Assembly (NCBI GenBank): GCA_951230915.1
Contig: OX579642.1
Location: 13,764,001 to 13,828,000, forward strand
Source: Antitrichia curtipendula
Lineage: Eukaryota; Streptophyta; Bryopsida; Hypnales; Leucodontaceae
DNA: 64,000 bases
Direction of reading: 5' to 3'
Shown here: in pieces, positions 48,198-59,080 of the stretch
Numbering within the stretch: position 1 is the first letter of the stretch
Layout: the number at the start of each line of letters is the position of its first letter
Translations under genes and position numbers: made by a program
Notes under the pieces: model-generated
Databases searched by the model: none
What the model was told of the DNA's origin: nothing
Seen by the model: only the letters and a program-made list of their open reading frames with translations

Positions 48198-51100
48198 ATG
48201 GAAGGGAAAAAGGAATATGACTACTCAACCACAGCCCCGTTTCTCGAGCCATTTAACAAATGGGCGGTGGAGGATCCATTCATATTCGACATGCCGGAGG
48301 TCTACGGGGAGCTCTGGCAATTCAAGCCCATTGTCGACTCATGGACCTTCGGAATAAATCTGTCAAAGGACTACGTACTTCTCCGCTACAGGGTGAAGAA
48401 TTCAGGAATCTACGTGAATTGGAACCTGGACGAGAAGGTCGCACTCGTGGAGCTCCATCAGGAGAAATTCATTGTCCTAACACTTCATGCGTGCGATCCA
48501 TCTGGAAAGGAAACAATGCACACGCACTCCATTGTCATGCATGAAGAAGACGATGTGGGAGCATTTGATCTGGACAACCTCATAAGGGGTTTGCACGAGG
48601 GAAACCACGATGAACTGGCGGACGAGTTCCAGCAGAGATTCCATCCATGGATACGTAAGAGCGCCATCTTCATGGCAAGAAGGATTGGATACATGTTCAG
48701 CAGACTGAAGGAGTATGCAAAAGATCATGTAGACAGGCAATCTCGACTCAGCCTGGGACGTGGACAAGTGAGATGCAAAGCAGATACCGAAACAAAGTCC
48801 ATTTCCGGGGCACGTGCCCGAACTGGGAGCAGAGGAAGTGGAAGGGGAACAACGCGAGCACAACTCCCAAAACGGAAGAACCCGGAATCGGAGATCTCTG
48901 CGGCCATTGAGAAGCGCCAGAAACCCGTGGCAGACAGTCGGGTAGTAACTGTTGGAAGTTCAGGATCCGCGCTAACAAACGTACATAACGGAAAGACGGG
49001 CGAATATGAGCCCATCCAGAAATTTGAAGTGGTAGGCGCATACCAGAAAGATTTATGGGAGAAGCACGCGTCATGTTTTATTTTTGATCCCAGTACATAC
49101 AAGGTGAACATCTCCAAATGTCACTTGGCACCTCCACGATACATTATCCGGAAATTGGAGATGAAGATTGTGGAGGAAATGAAAGAGACCCTTATCCATC
49201 TAGGGTCAGTCCAACAAAGGCAACTAATATGCTTGACTCCGATTGACGCCAACAAAAGGCTCCTCAAGGAACGTCCATCCAAGTGGGACGATATTAAGGA
49301 AGGAAATTTCTATATTATTAATGGCCAACATAGCATCACCGCCTCCAAGATGCTGCAAAGTGGAGGATGTTGCGAGTCTCGGAAGGTGGAGTTGCAGACG
49401 TGGGATGCAATGATCGTCTACTCGCTTGACTCGAGGAAGCTGACCGAAATATCGAAGTGGTACAACTCCTCAAATCACCTCGTTCATAGTCAGCCAACAT
49501 GGGGGAACCAGATTTCGGCTTGCAGGCAGGTGTGGAAGGAACTGAAGCGGCCAACTAATGTTGAACGAGAAGGACTGGCAAGACTGAACAAGGCCATCTT
49601 CAATCCAACTGTTTACAAGGTATGCTATGTTTTTTCATTTATCTTCGAGGCGAAGATAAACTGTGTGTAGCAATGGTAGGTAATGAAATGGTGCATTGCT
49701 TCTGCCTTTTTATGTATTCGTAGAACACCGTCAAAAGTCATGCCTACGTTTATCCTCGGGTTGAGGATAACTTGCTCTCCTCTATTGTCTAGGAACTGAC
49801 GACTGTTTCAATGACAATATTGCTATGCAGGAATTTGTAGACGCTGTTTTGATACGGTATTGTAGCATAAATCCGGACAAAGAAGGAGCTAAGGTGAAAC
49901 TCGCGTCGGATGTGAAGAATGAAATTAGAATCATAACATTGGCAGATGAGACATACCAGTTGTGGGAGGAGTTCCTCCGGAAACACACTGACGGAGAACT
50001 GGTGGATCCGGTGACGTGTACTGAATACAAGGTTTCCACAAAAAACTTCAATCCCAAGAATTTCTTGCTGAAGCGAGAGTTCTTCAAGCACATGGGGCAT
50101 TTTACGGACAAGGATCTCAAGGAATATGTCCTCCATCTGCTTGGACGAACTAAGGGGCGCAAGTGCGATTACCCAAAAGTCTCCATGGCTGCTGCAAGGA
50201 TTTTGTGCGTGGACAACTATAAGGCCGAGCACTGGGTGGAGCGTAGGAAGCGCAAGAAAATCGTGATGGAAGAGTTCATGGCCATCGACAAGTCCTTGAA
50301 GTTCAGGGACTCACAAGGAGAAGTGATCGATGAGGTATGGAGGAAATGGAAGCGCACGAACAAGTTCACTTCCGCTTCGTGGGATTTTCTATTGACTGCC
50401 CCGCCCAATTCGTTTTTTGTGAAGCGTCTAACCAACGAAGCAAAAAAGAAGTCAGCCGTTGACTTTAAGGACCACCCAAAACTGTCCGTTGTCTATCCCA
50501 TCTTCAAGAGCTTCTTGAAGTTGAAGAAGCAAATCGCGGGAACGGATGGCAATGTGTACATCCGGGGGCACCAATGCTATCCACAGGCTCTTGTCACGAG
50601 CCACGATTGGCCCTACCAGAATAGAGAACTAAGGCTCGCTGTCGTAGACTTCAGAATCCTGCCCAGACCGAGAGCTGGATCCAATGACGGTCCTCCCTGT
50701 ACTCCACTGCTCAATTACTTGGCTGCTCATTTGAAGCCCGTAATTACTACACCAGACGCCTGGTTATGGATTGTGGGAAGTCAATACGACTTGGAGGCGA
50801 CCAAGAAATTTGCTGCTTTGCGGCTCAAGGGCTACGAAGTCAAGGTTTCAACCTATCAGCCCAGCAAGGCTGAGAGGTTGGACAACACGACAACACGAAC
50901 CACGCCTTCCCTGGTGAAGCTTGTGTTTGTGTTGAAGAAAGGGACCGATGGCGAGCCCAAGAATGCGGATGCAGTGAAGAGAGTCTACTCCACGGACGAC
51001 ATTCCATACTACAAGGAATTCCAGAAGAATACGGAGGCCAAATATAGGATCCATGCCAACGAGCTGAGGATGGAGTTCTACATTGACATTCTTCATAGTT

Positions 51101-51774
51101 TCTGTGTGAAGGGAGAGAACGTCATCGGCATCTACACGGGGTCGAAGTTCATGATTGCAGCGAAGGTATAAAACTTACTCCTGCTATCCTCTATCCTCGT
51201 GCCGAAGATAACACTTTGAGTTCGATGGTTATCTTCGGCATGAGGATAACCATCCATGATCAATAGTTAGCCTTGGTTGTGGAATAGGACTTCAGTATCA
51301 ATGCGGATCTCGTAGCTGATCTCATATATCTTCCCTTCATCGTAATTCCTGAACATTTATCTTCGGCTCGAGGATAAATGTGCTGGAGTTTGTCTTCGGT
51401 TTAATGTGAGAATTGGATACTAAATTGTCTTGTTGGTCTTGCAGATGTATGGCCTCTTTTATTATGGGATTACCGAGCGGCATATATCTGAGAAGCATCG
51501 GGAGATGGCGACGTTCGGCAAGTCCTTGGACATCAACGACTTCTGCCATGAGAATTCGCCATACCTCCCAAGATATGAACGTCCAAGCAACCTATCAACA
51601 CCGGAACTAGATTCCGTGTCCACACCGTCCTTAGCGGATCCCATTGAAATTGCAGAGAGGAATGTCGACTTAGGTGGTCACAGTGGTGCCTTGGAACTTG
51701 GGATAAATGAGTTCGGGACGAACACTGATATGGTCGGCGGCGACAACCTGGAGGTTATTATATCTGGTGTCTAG
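48198..51774 (+). CDS. ParB/DGQHR-like protein with a methyltransferase-like domain (three exons)
   Basis: Exons 48198-49619, 49831-51165 and 51445-51774, all joined in phase 0 at GT-AG sites, give 1029 residues. Residues about 285-420 look like the ParB/DGQHR domain: YIINGQHSITASKML at about 372-386 matches the D/N-G-Q/E-H-R box, with Ser for Arg. From about 735, VVDFRILPRP, LAAHLKPVITTPDAWLWIVG and a C-terminal CVKGENVIGIYTGSKFMIAA (about 898-918), running across the splice to MYGLFYYGITE, follow the order of N4/N6 DNA methylases. There DPPY is followed by a 'VLKPGG' strand, then PGDxVLDPFxGSGTT. Here both catalytic motifs are degenerate, so activity is doubtful. A basic linker lies at about 200-250. 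Fusions of ParB and methylase are known in phages and bacteria. Confidence 0.6.
49620..49830 (+). other. Intron 1 of the ParB-like gene, with two palindromes
   Basis: The donor is AAG-GTATGC and the acceptor GCTATGCAG-GAA. Palindromes lie at about 49638-49660 and 49749-49770. Removing the intron keeps the frame and replaces an in-frame stop at 49670. Confidence 0.7.
51166..51444 (+). other. Intron 2 of the ParB-like gene, with three palindromes
   Basis: The donor is AAG-GTATAA and the acceptor GGTCTTGCAG-ATG. Palindromes lie at about 51191-51211, 51228-51250 and 51357-51377. Joining across it completes the glycine-rich motif with YGLFYYGITE. Confidence 0.7.
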
Positions 51775-51777
51775 GTG

Positions 51778-52614
51778 ATGAACCGGTTGCCCGAATCGAC
51801 CCCGCCATCAGTTGAGGAAGAGGTAGAGGACACGGCGCAGGTGGAGGTGATGGTAGCGGCAGAGACGAAGAAAAGAGTGAAGGGCAAGATGCCCATTGAG
51901 GGGTCAGTAGCCATACACGATTTGAGTGAACTCGAGGAGTCGTACTCGAATCTGAATGACATTGAATATGGGGATGCGGAAGCTGACGAGGGGGGGCCAT
52001 CAAGTGCCAACAACGAAGTAGAATCTGCTTTGGAGCTGCAACCTAAGCCTGCTGCGGAGTACTCTGCACATCCAGTTCAGGGTCAAACAGTTCTGCTTCT
52101 GGTGAAGCAAGAAAACAAGGACTTTTGGAAGGAGAGGGCGGAGAGAAAGGCCCTGAAGCGGGCAGAAGAGGAAGCCAGATGGGCAGAGCAGCAGTTGGAG
52201 AAGGACATGTTGAAGGCGGAACTAGAGAAACTCAGGAAAGAGAATGACTCTCTCAAGACAATGACGCAGGACCCGTCAGTCTCTCGATCCATTCAGCAGA
52301 TGAGTTCCGGATCTCCACAAGGCTCCGTTCAGAAGTCGACTTCCGCCAACACCCAGCATTACCCTCGAGGCGAAGATAATGCGGCTTCACCTTGGGACCA
52401 TGTTCGGCGAACAACCTCGACCGATATCCCGAAGGATCTTCGGGTCGAAGATAATGTTGTCTCTCATCCTACCTTGGAGGAGGACAGTACCAGACCCACG
52501 GCTGCTGAATCTGTACTACCGGATGTTCGACGGGAGGAACAAGGGCATGACGAGATCCCGGACCAGCAAGACCTGATGCTGAATTGGGTTATCTTTGATG
52601 CGAGAATAACTTGA
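51778..52614 (+). CDS. Acidic coiled-coil protein or C-terminal extension of the ParB-like protein
   Basis: This is in the same frame as exon 3 of the ParB-like gene and separated from it by one TAG (51772-51774). It may be a readthrough extension, a C-terminal half cut off by mutation, or a separate cistron starting at the ATG at 51778. It is acidic and disordered, with a clear coiled coil (FWKERAERKALKRAEEEARW through LEKLRKENDSLKTM, about 52120-52265). Two palindromes are in the coding frame and are read as RGEDN and RVEDN (52359 and 52436). A third (52588-52610) contains the codons just before the TGA. Confidence 0.45.
   Translation: MNRLPESTPPSVEEEVEDTAQVEVMVAAETKKRVKGKMPIEGSVAIHDLSELEESYSNLNDIEYGDAEADEGGPSSANNEVESALELQPKPAAEYSAHPVQGQTVLLLVKQENKDFWKERAERKALKRAEEEARWAEQQLEKDMLKAELEKLRKENDSLKTMTQDPSVSRSIQQMSSGSPQGSVQKSTSANTQHYPRGEDNAASPWDHVRRTTSTDIPKDLRVEDNVVSHPTLEEDSTRPTAAESVLPDVRREEQGHDEIPDQQDLMLNWVIFDARIT
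52359..52610 (+). repeat. Three palindromes inside coding sequence
   Basis: The sites at 52359-52379, 52436-52454 and 52588-52610 match the intronic palindromes in sequence but lie in a low-complexity coding segment. The third marks the place where the open frame changes from the one ending at 52614 to the one beginning at 52611, as if its insertion had shifted the frame. Confidence 0.65.
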
Positions 52615-52820
52615 GCCGGCTCGCTGATATCGAACTCCAAGGGGAGTCAGTGCCGGAGACGCAAGAGGAAGGTGAGATTCCAGCGGATCCGGTACTGCTT
52701 GCAGTTGCCTCTCCGAACCACAATATGGTCATTGAATTCGAGAATCCGCCTGACGAAGAGGAGAGCTTGGACTACGGGGGTTACATGGACGAAGAAACAA
52801 CCAACGTCGATGTCGGTCAG
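52611..52820 (+). CDS. Acidic linker exon preceding the HAD domain
   Basis: The frame encodes ADIELQGESVPETQEEGE and further acidic residues to VDVGQ. At 52820 a CAG-GTACAG donor could join in phase 0 to the acceptor at 53351 (TTTGATCAG-GAA), linking it to the HAD exon. Without splicing the frame ends at 52862. It has low complexity and no domain. Confidence 0.35.
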
Positions 52821-53351
52821 GTACAGTCTGTCGCATCTTCAGATCCCTACGATTATTCATGAGTCTGTCCATTGGGATGTAATGGATGTTCGTGTTGTGG
52901 GTTTCTCATGAGGGATCTCTTATGTCGATTCATTCTGATTGACAGGAGGGAATGGGCAGTCTCTGATTGTTTGGCGTCGACAAACTGCTCTCTGTGACTT
53001 CGTCTTGTAGGATAGTGTACATACTCAAGCGAAGTGTAGTGAATACTGTAACCAAATTGGATAGTAACTCATCAAAACCGGTAGACCGGATGTATCTTAA
53101 TTACTTGAGAAATATATATACGGGACACTCTGCTTTCGGTGAATTTCGTGTCTAATGGATTCATTTTGACCATGCTTGTGCTCAGCGCAAAAAAAATATG
53201 AGTGTGCTTTGACCGTTGCCACTCAAACTACCATTTACTGGAGGGGTTCTGCAGTCGCTTAGTGGAATTAAGTACTGTTCGCCGTTTTATGAGTCACCTG
53301 ATTCCGCATTTCAACAAGTAACTACATATCTTTTCTGTTTTGTTTGATCAG

Positions 53352-54194
53352 GAAGTAGCAAGGAAGCGCAGAGAGAGAGTGCCGCGAAGTGTGTCCACGC
53401 TAGTTCCTCAACCGCGGCAGAAGTGGTTGAACCTCGTATTTGATTTGAACGGAGTACTGTGTGAGTGCTTGTTTCAAAAGTCATTTTTGAAACAACGGCA
53501 TCACACAGTGCACGATAATATCTTTTCCGATCAAATCCCCACTATCATTGATCCCAAGGCCGTCTTCGTTCGTCCCAACATGAGGGAGTTCTTAGACGAG
53601 CTTTCTAGGATCACGAATCGCATTGTAGTCTGGAGCTCCATGTTGAAGAAGACTGTGGAACCTGTCGCTGGTTTCCTGTTCCAAAACAACAAGGCGCCCT
53701 TCGATATCCTAGGCCAAGAACAGTGCAAGACGATAGAAGTGTCCAAAGGGCAACACCTTAAACAGATTGGGAGCCCTTGGAAGTACCTGCTTCTCAAAGT
53801 GCTTGAAGAGCAATTGTTCTAAGACCCGGATGATCCAACGTCCTTTAACAAGGACAACACTATTCTCATTGACGACTCTCCGCAAAAGAGCATCCTCAAT
53901 GAGAACGGGAATGCGATATTCCTTGAGAGTTGGAATCATGAGATCCATGGGGACAAAGTATTGTTGGGCAGTTTAGTTCCGTGGTTGAGACGACTTCATG
54001 AGGAATGTCCACTTGGTTGCTTGCGCGAGTTCGTTGATGCGAACCGCATTGGCGTGCCCCCCTTGTCTCTTGAGTCCCATCATGCGTATGGACTGTTAGG
54101 TGGCATGAAGGAGTCCGCCAATAATTTTGGGTCCCGTTTCGTCTTGCCGGGAATGAAACTAGTGATTGAGCCAGAGAGACGTAGGAAGAAATAG
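53352..54194 (+). pseudogene. FCP1/NIF-like HAD phosphatase domain with one in-frame stop
   Basis: The exon starts after the acceptor at 53351. FCP1/NIF-family landmarks are in order: motif I LVFDLNGVLCE (about 53436), RPNMREFLDEL (about 53572), motif II IVVWSSML (about 53623) and motif IV ILIDDSPQKS (about 53861). The nucleophile Asp is kept. The second Asp of D-x-D is Asn, as in a plant subgroup with DLNG. A TAA at 53820-53822 splits motif II from motif IV in an otherwise intact frame to TAG at 54192. CAA-to-TAA by a single C-to-T change would explain it. FCP1-type enzymes remove phosphate from the RNA polymerase II tail or similar phosphoproteins. It probably belongs to the same element as the ParB-like gene. 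Confidence 0.65.
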
Positions 54195-54505
54195 TACTTC
54201 TGCTTATACTCGTCGATCGTAGAAAGCGTTGTACATAGTGTGAATACAAATTATTATGTAAATTTCATTCATGGGTATTAGTAAAATTTTGAAGTTTCAT
54301 GTTTTGATTCCATGTTTTCTCTATGTTGAGTTATCTTTGGATCCAGGATAAGTTTTGCTCTTTGAGATCTTGTTGTTTTTGGTTGGAGAATAGTTGTGGA
54401 GGCTTTGTCTTATCAATGAATTGAAGATATTAACTATGCAAGTAGTTTGTTATCTTTGGACCGAGGATAAATTGTGTAAGGTTATGTACTCTCCGTTTTC
54501 TTCAG
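54195..54505 (+). other. Intergenic or intron segment with two palindromes
   Basis: Weaker copies of the palindrome lie at about 54330-54351 (TTATCTTTGGATCCAGGATAA) and 54449-54470. The segment ends in an acceptor-like TTTTCTTCAG at 54505, and the next open frame starts there. Confidence 0.45.
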
Positions 54506-55451
54506 GTCGGAGGGTCCGTATTGCACCTGTTGCAACAGAGACAACCGCTCACCACTAGGAGCTTGTTGTCTGGATCGGATGCACCCATGTCTAAGAAATC
54601 CGAGTCGGTTGAAGGGAGCTTCTTGCCGTTCTCTTATCCTAGGCCTTCTCTTCTGGGCTCTGCAACCGACGCGGCTTCCGCAGCCATTGACTTCTCCAAG
54701 GGGAATGTGGAAGAAGGCGTGGTCGACAGCCCACCGAGTAGAGGATCATTGAGGACCCCGATTTGCTCGCCTTCACCTGTGAAAAAGAGTGACTTCATTC
54801 CTAGTCGATTGTGCTCGCAATCGCCAACTTTACGGACTTCAAACACCCCACACAGGAAACTATATGTAGATGAAGAACACCAGGCAGTGGATCCTCACCT
54901 TGAAGATGGTTTAAAATCACATGCAGCAGTTGCATATCACCCTCTACAGGGTGATGATTACAATACAGATTCGACAAGAGGAGGTTGCAAGAGGAAGGTC
55001 CCATCCGGTGCATGCAATGCAGATCAAGTCCCGCGCATTGCAGAGATTATTGGCTCCATTCCTCCGAAATCCGTGGGAGGTGGATCTTCACCTTCTGGAG
55101 TACCTATATCCCACCGAACAACTCTTCGAAACTTTCGAGGGTCAAATTACACACGATCAACAACAACTGCTGATTTGTACATAAGTACTACCAATAGACC
55201 ATTTCCAAGGCCGCCTTGTCGAAGTTGCAGGTCTCTTTCAAATGATGGCACAGGGCGGAAGTGAACGCAAGCAACGAAGAGAAGTGAAGGAACTAATGCT
55301 GATGGGCATGTTTGGCCGTGTCCTTTCTGCAAGTGAAGATCCAAGGCCTTCTCGACGCGAGGATATCCTTAGAGGGTTGAGCAAGTTGAAAGCAGTAGAG
55401 GCTGCCAATGAAGCAGCAAAAAATTGTTCCTCCACCAAAAATGATGGCTAG
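54506..55451 (+). pseudogene. Unrecognised, possibly decayed last gene of the palindrome-bearing region
   Basis: From the acceptor at 54505 a Ser/Pro-rich frame runs to about 55000. Continuation is more protein-like in another frame (LAPFLRNPWEVDLHLLEYLY and LFETFEGQITHDQQQLL, to 55181). A third stretch (MMAQGGSERKQRREVKELML..., 55242-55451) ends the region with a basic helical segment. Frame changes near 55000 and after 55180 imply either an unrecognised short intron or decay. No family is recognised. Confidence 0.35.
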
Positions 55452-55989
55452 TGGATTAGTTCCCTTTTGGAATGCAATGAATTTTGTATAGCATCCATTA
55501 CTATTAATAGAATATTCATTCACAAAATTTTTTTAGAAAAGGCAAAGGCTTCATGTGCACATGGCCTTCATATTTTTACACTATCATATTCAATCATTAG
55601 AATTACGGCAGTGATTTTAGTTACTAGGCATTACGGTATATGTAAATGAGATAAATTGGTTCATATGTAGATGGGATCTCAAGTAGATTCATGTTCCTGA
55701 ACGTAAATTGACTACTTCACTTGTTATAAATGTTACATACTTTTTGACCACCCATTTGCAATTCCATTTTGCATTGTTTGAGCTTGTGCTTGCTCTAAGC
55801 TTTGACAAAATGTAACAAAAATTTATCTTCATGGCCATTTAAAAATAGCAATCTCTGGACTAACTGTTGGTAAGGGTGTCCATATTTATCTTTGCCTCCA
55901 ACAACTTATCTTTGGAAAGAAAGGACTTAGGTTCTCATACTGACCATTTCGTCTCATTTTAATGAAAATGGCCTTCCTATATGTTTTAC

Positions 55990-56340
55990 AATTCCAAATG
56001 CTCTGAATTTTTTCATTCATGTAGCCACTTGCTTTGAAGAATGAATCCAAAGAGTAACCACCATTTTGGACATATTTTCATACCAATGTGACCTTGTGAA
56101 GTGCAACTGCCCGGATTTTCGAAAGGACAAGAAAAGGATTATTGTCAATTGAAACGCTATATCTTGCAATCCATATTCTGAAAATTTCTGAAATTTTTTC
56201 CACAACTTTTCAAGCTAGTTTAATACAAGATTCTAGGTTCCATTGTCCAAAAATGTTTTTTTTCTAAAGATTGGTACTTCTATTAGAAATAGTAGTTTTG
56301 GAGCGTTTTTGGTGAAAACTTTGTCTCTGACCTTTACGGG
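55990..56340. mobile_element. TTAA-type transposon fragment (11156-12100 family)
   Basis: It reads in reverse relative to 11156-12100 (AAAATTTCTGAAATTTTTTC..., TTTTTGGTGAAAACTTTGTC) and ends at TTTACGGG before TTAA (56341-56344). The left part is missing or unrecognisable before 55990. Confidence 0.5.
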
Positions 56341-57435
56341 TTAAGCTGATCTTTTCATGCTGTGGGATGCTGGAAGTTCATCTTCAAGCTTTGTTTGTGA
56401 TGGGAGACTAATCTTCATGTTACTTGTCTAAGTTAGAAAATGATCTACTGTACAGTTAAAAAATTTAGATTGGAGTTTAAAAGCACTGGTCACTAACATA
56501 AACCAACCCATTGTGGTCAGAATTAGGAGTTTGACCTCATATGGTTGCTGAAATTTTTTAATTTTTTTTCTACTATAATACAAGTGTGAGAAATAGTAAG
56601 AGAAATTGAATTTTTTTTTTTTTAAGTATGATTTTGCTATGAATTTTTGAAGTTCTCAATGCATCATGGTCCAAAAGAGTCTATAGACTACCTTAGAACC
56701 AACAAAACCTAAATCCATCGTACTCATTTTGTTCACCTAAAGCAGTCGTAGTATTTTCTAACATAGAAGGCCTAAAAAGTCAATTCTTACAATCAATTCT
56801 CATTGAAAAATTAGAAGTTCTTAATGAAGCCACTAATCACTCCATTAGTGTTGTGTAAGACATGTATTGAAGCCAAAATCTCACAAACTGAAAAAATCCA
56901 TAATGGGGGCAATTCCTAGATGTCCACTATGGATCATCTAACTACAATGGGTTGTTCCACCTTAGGGCCGCTTTACACTACAGCACAAGATGGAGAGTCT
57001 TTCGATATCAACCAATGAAATTACAGAAATCCCAAAGTTTGGCTTCTCGAGCCTTCACACTAGGAGGCACAATCCAAAGTCTACTAACCTCAAAACTGAC
57101 AATATGTCAGAAAAACGCCTACATGGCGACGGACTCTTGTCATGAGTTTGGGTCAAGCAAAAATGGAAATCCAAACTCTAGTTGAGAGGCCGTTGAATTT
57201 TGAAGAAAAAATAAATAAAATAAATAAAAACTGACAAGATTTCAGCCGTTAGATCTGAACGGACCGTTTCTTTAAGGCAACAAATAAGATGCACTTTCTT
57301 CTCTCTCTCTCTCATGCATCTTGATAGAAATTGCTCAATTTTTTTGCAGCTCTTTGTTGTTTGTTAGCTCTCTCATTTTTTCGCAAGTAGAGAAGATGGA
57401 CAATTTTTCTCAAAATCCTTTTTTTTGCAGCCAAT

Positions 57436-57621
57436 CACTAGAAGAAACCTGTGTTTTTTCTGACGTCCCAAAACTGGACGTCAAATTTTTTGGACATCAA
57501 ACATAACATTAGGATGCTAGTTTTGATGTCAAAACTAGCATCCTAATGTTATGTTTGATGTCCAAAAAATTTGACGTCTAGTTTTTGAATGTCAAAAAAA
57601 TCCCATGGGTTTCTTCTAGTG
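57436..57621. mobile_element. CACTA-type MITE (186 bp) with 3-bp target duplication
   Basis: AAT is duplicated at 57433-57435 and 57622-57624. The ends are CACTAGAAGAAACCTGTG and, inverted, CACTAGAAGAAACCCATGGG. Most of the element folds on itself (GGATGCTAGTTTTGATGTC and its complement). CACTA ends with a 3-bp duplication are the signature of CMC/CACTA elements. An orphan right end of the same type is at 59740-59773. Confidence 0.75.
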
Positions 57622-57689
57622 AATCGCCTTTGATTGGGTCAAAAAAAATTCTGACTCCAATTTCTTACGGAGCATTTCAACCGTTTTCA

Positions 57690-58615
57690 ACTGAAGTTAG
57701 AGAGAAGAGAGTAGAAGAGAGTAGAAGAGAGTCAAAAGACAAATGTTGTAAGGATAGAAGAGAGGGTTGTCAAGGGAGGCGATTGTGAGATTACAGGATC
57801 CTCCAAAAAGAGAGTTGCTCCTAAGCAAAAGGTTGTTTCAAAGAAAAAAGAAGCTCCAAAAAAAAAGGGGGCGGTAAAAATTGAAGGAGAAGTCAAAGGA
57901 GAGAGGCAAATTGAATGGGGGAGGACTCGGAGGTGTTTCAATTGATTGCATTGAAGGGGGAGATGGAGACTAAATTCATCAGAAACGGCAAAAAAACAAG
58001 GTATGTAATTTCTACTCTAATTTAGATTTTTCTACAAAAAATTTGGATTGAGGATTGGGGCCAATTAGGGTCCTAAAGGCCTTTGCTGCGCGCCCGTGCC
58101 TGGCCACACGGCCTCCCTTTTCCCCCATTGTATATGCAAATGGGGTGTTGCCGGTGGGGTTTGAGACCTAGTCTCCACCACCATAATGCAAGAGCCTTTG
58201 CATGATATGAACAAACCCTCCACCTACTTCTTCTACTTGATGAATGCTACCTTCTTTTCTCATTTACATCCTACAAAGTCCTTATTTCACAATGAGAGCA
58301 TGTGTTGTAATTGTTCTTCCAGTGCTGTTTTTGACTCCTTTATGATTTTTGAATCTTTTGCTTGCAAGAATTGATACTTGGGTGAGGCTTCATGTTCAAA
58401 TGCTTGTCATGCTATCTAAATTCAACTGCACTATTGTGGCATGCCATAAGAAATTCAAGGCCATTTTTAATTCTTACATAGAAGACAAAATGGCTAATGG
58501 CATTTCAGGCAATAACCAGCAAGAGAACAAATTCTACGATACTTTAGATGAATGGTATCACCAAGCTGGAAAAATCATGAAGCATGTCTTGTCTACAATT
58601 ATAGATCATGTCTAA
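57690..58615 (+). pseudogene. Myb/SANT-like accessory protein of a PIF/Harbinger transposon
   Basis: Exon 1 is Lys-rich, then reads EDSEVFQLIALKGEMETKF and IRNGKKTR up to the donor AAG-GTATGT at about 57999. Exon 2 (58350-58615) contains ACHKKFKAIFNSYIEDKMAN and FYDTLDEWYHQAGKIMKHV, typical of the Harbinger Myb-like protein of plants. That protein binds element ends and carries the transposase to the nucleus. A one-base disruption near 57920 breaks exon 1. It is oriented towards the transposase at 59081. A GAGAGTAGAA microsatellite lies at 57700-57735. Confidence 0.55.
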
Positions 58616-59080
58616 AATTAGACCAATTCAGCCCCGGATGTGGAGAGTGCAACAACTCCAACAACCATTTCTACAACACCGTCAAAAGATAAACAAAACT
58701 TTCATGACAGAGCCATTGTTATCTTTGAGAAAATGGCATAAACTAGCACATGTTTGATGAAAAACTCTGAGAGAACAAATGAGCTACTAGAAAGAGTAGA
58801 CTATCAATTTGATCGTTTGATCAACAAGCTCTAGAATATGCTACTCCTCATGTAAGCTACAATCATTGTCATCATCATTGTAGGTACAATTTTCAAATTG
58901 AATGTCTAAATTTCTAGCCAAATGACTTTGGTAAAAAGTCTCGGCTAGCAATAGATGAACTCAAGTTGAATTAGCCAACATGTTCTTCATTTTTTGTATA
59001 TTTTTGTTCTTGTTTCTTTACATGCAGGATTTTCCTCATTCTTGATTTCTTCTTCTTCCAATTCTATGAATGGAGTTTCT

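Noticed and set aside
48477..49554. Minus-strand ORFs up to 130 codons opposite the ParB-like gene
   Set aside because: They lie antisense to exons with recognisable domains and have Ser/Cys-rich, low-information composition.
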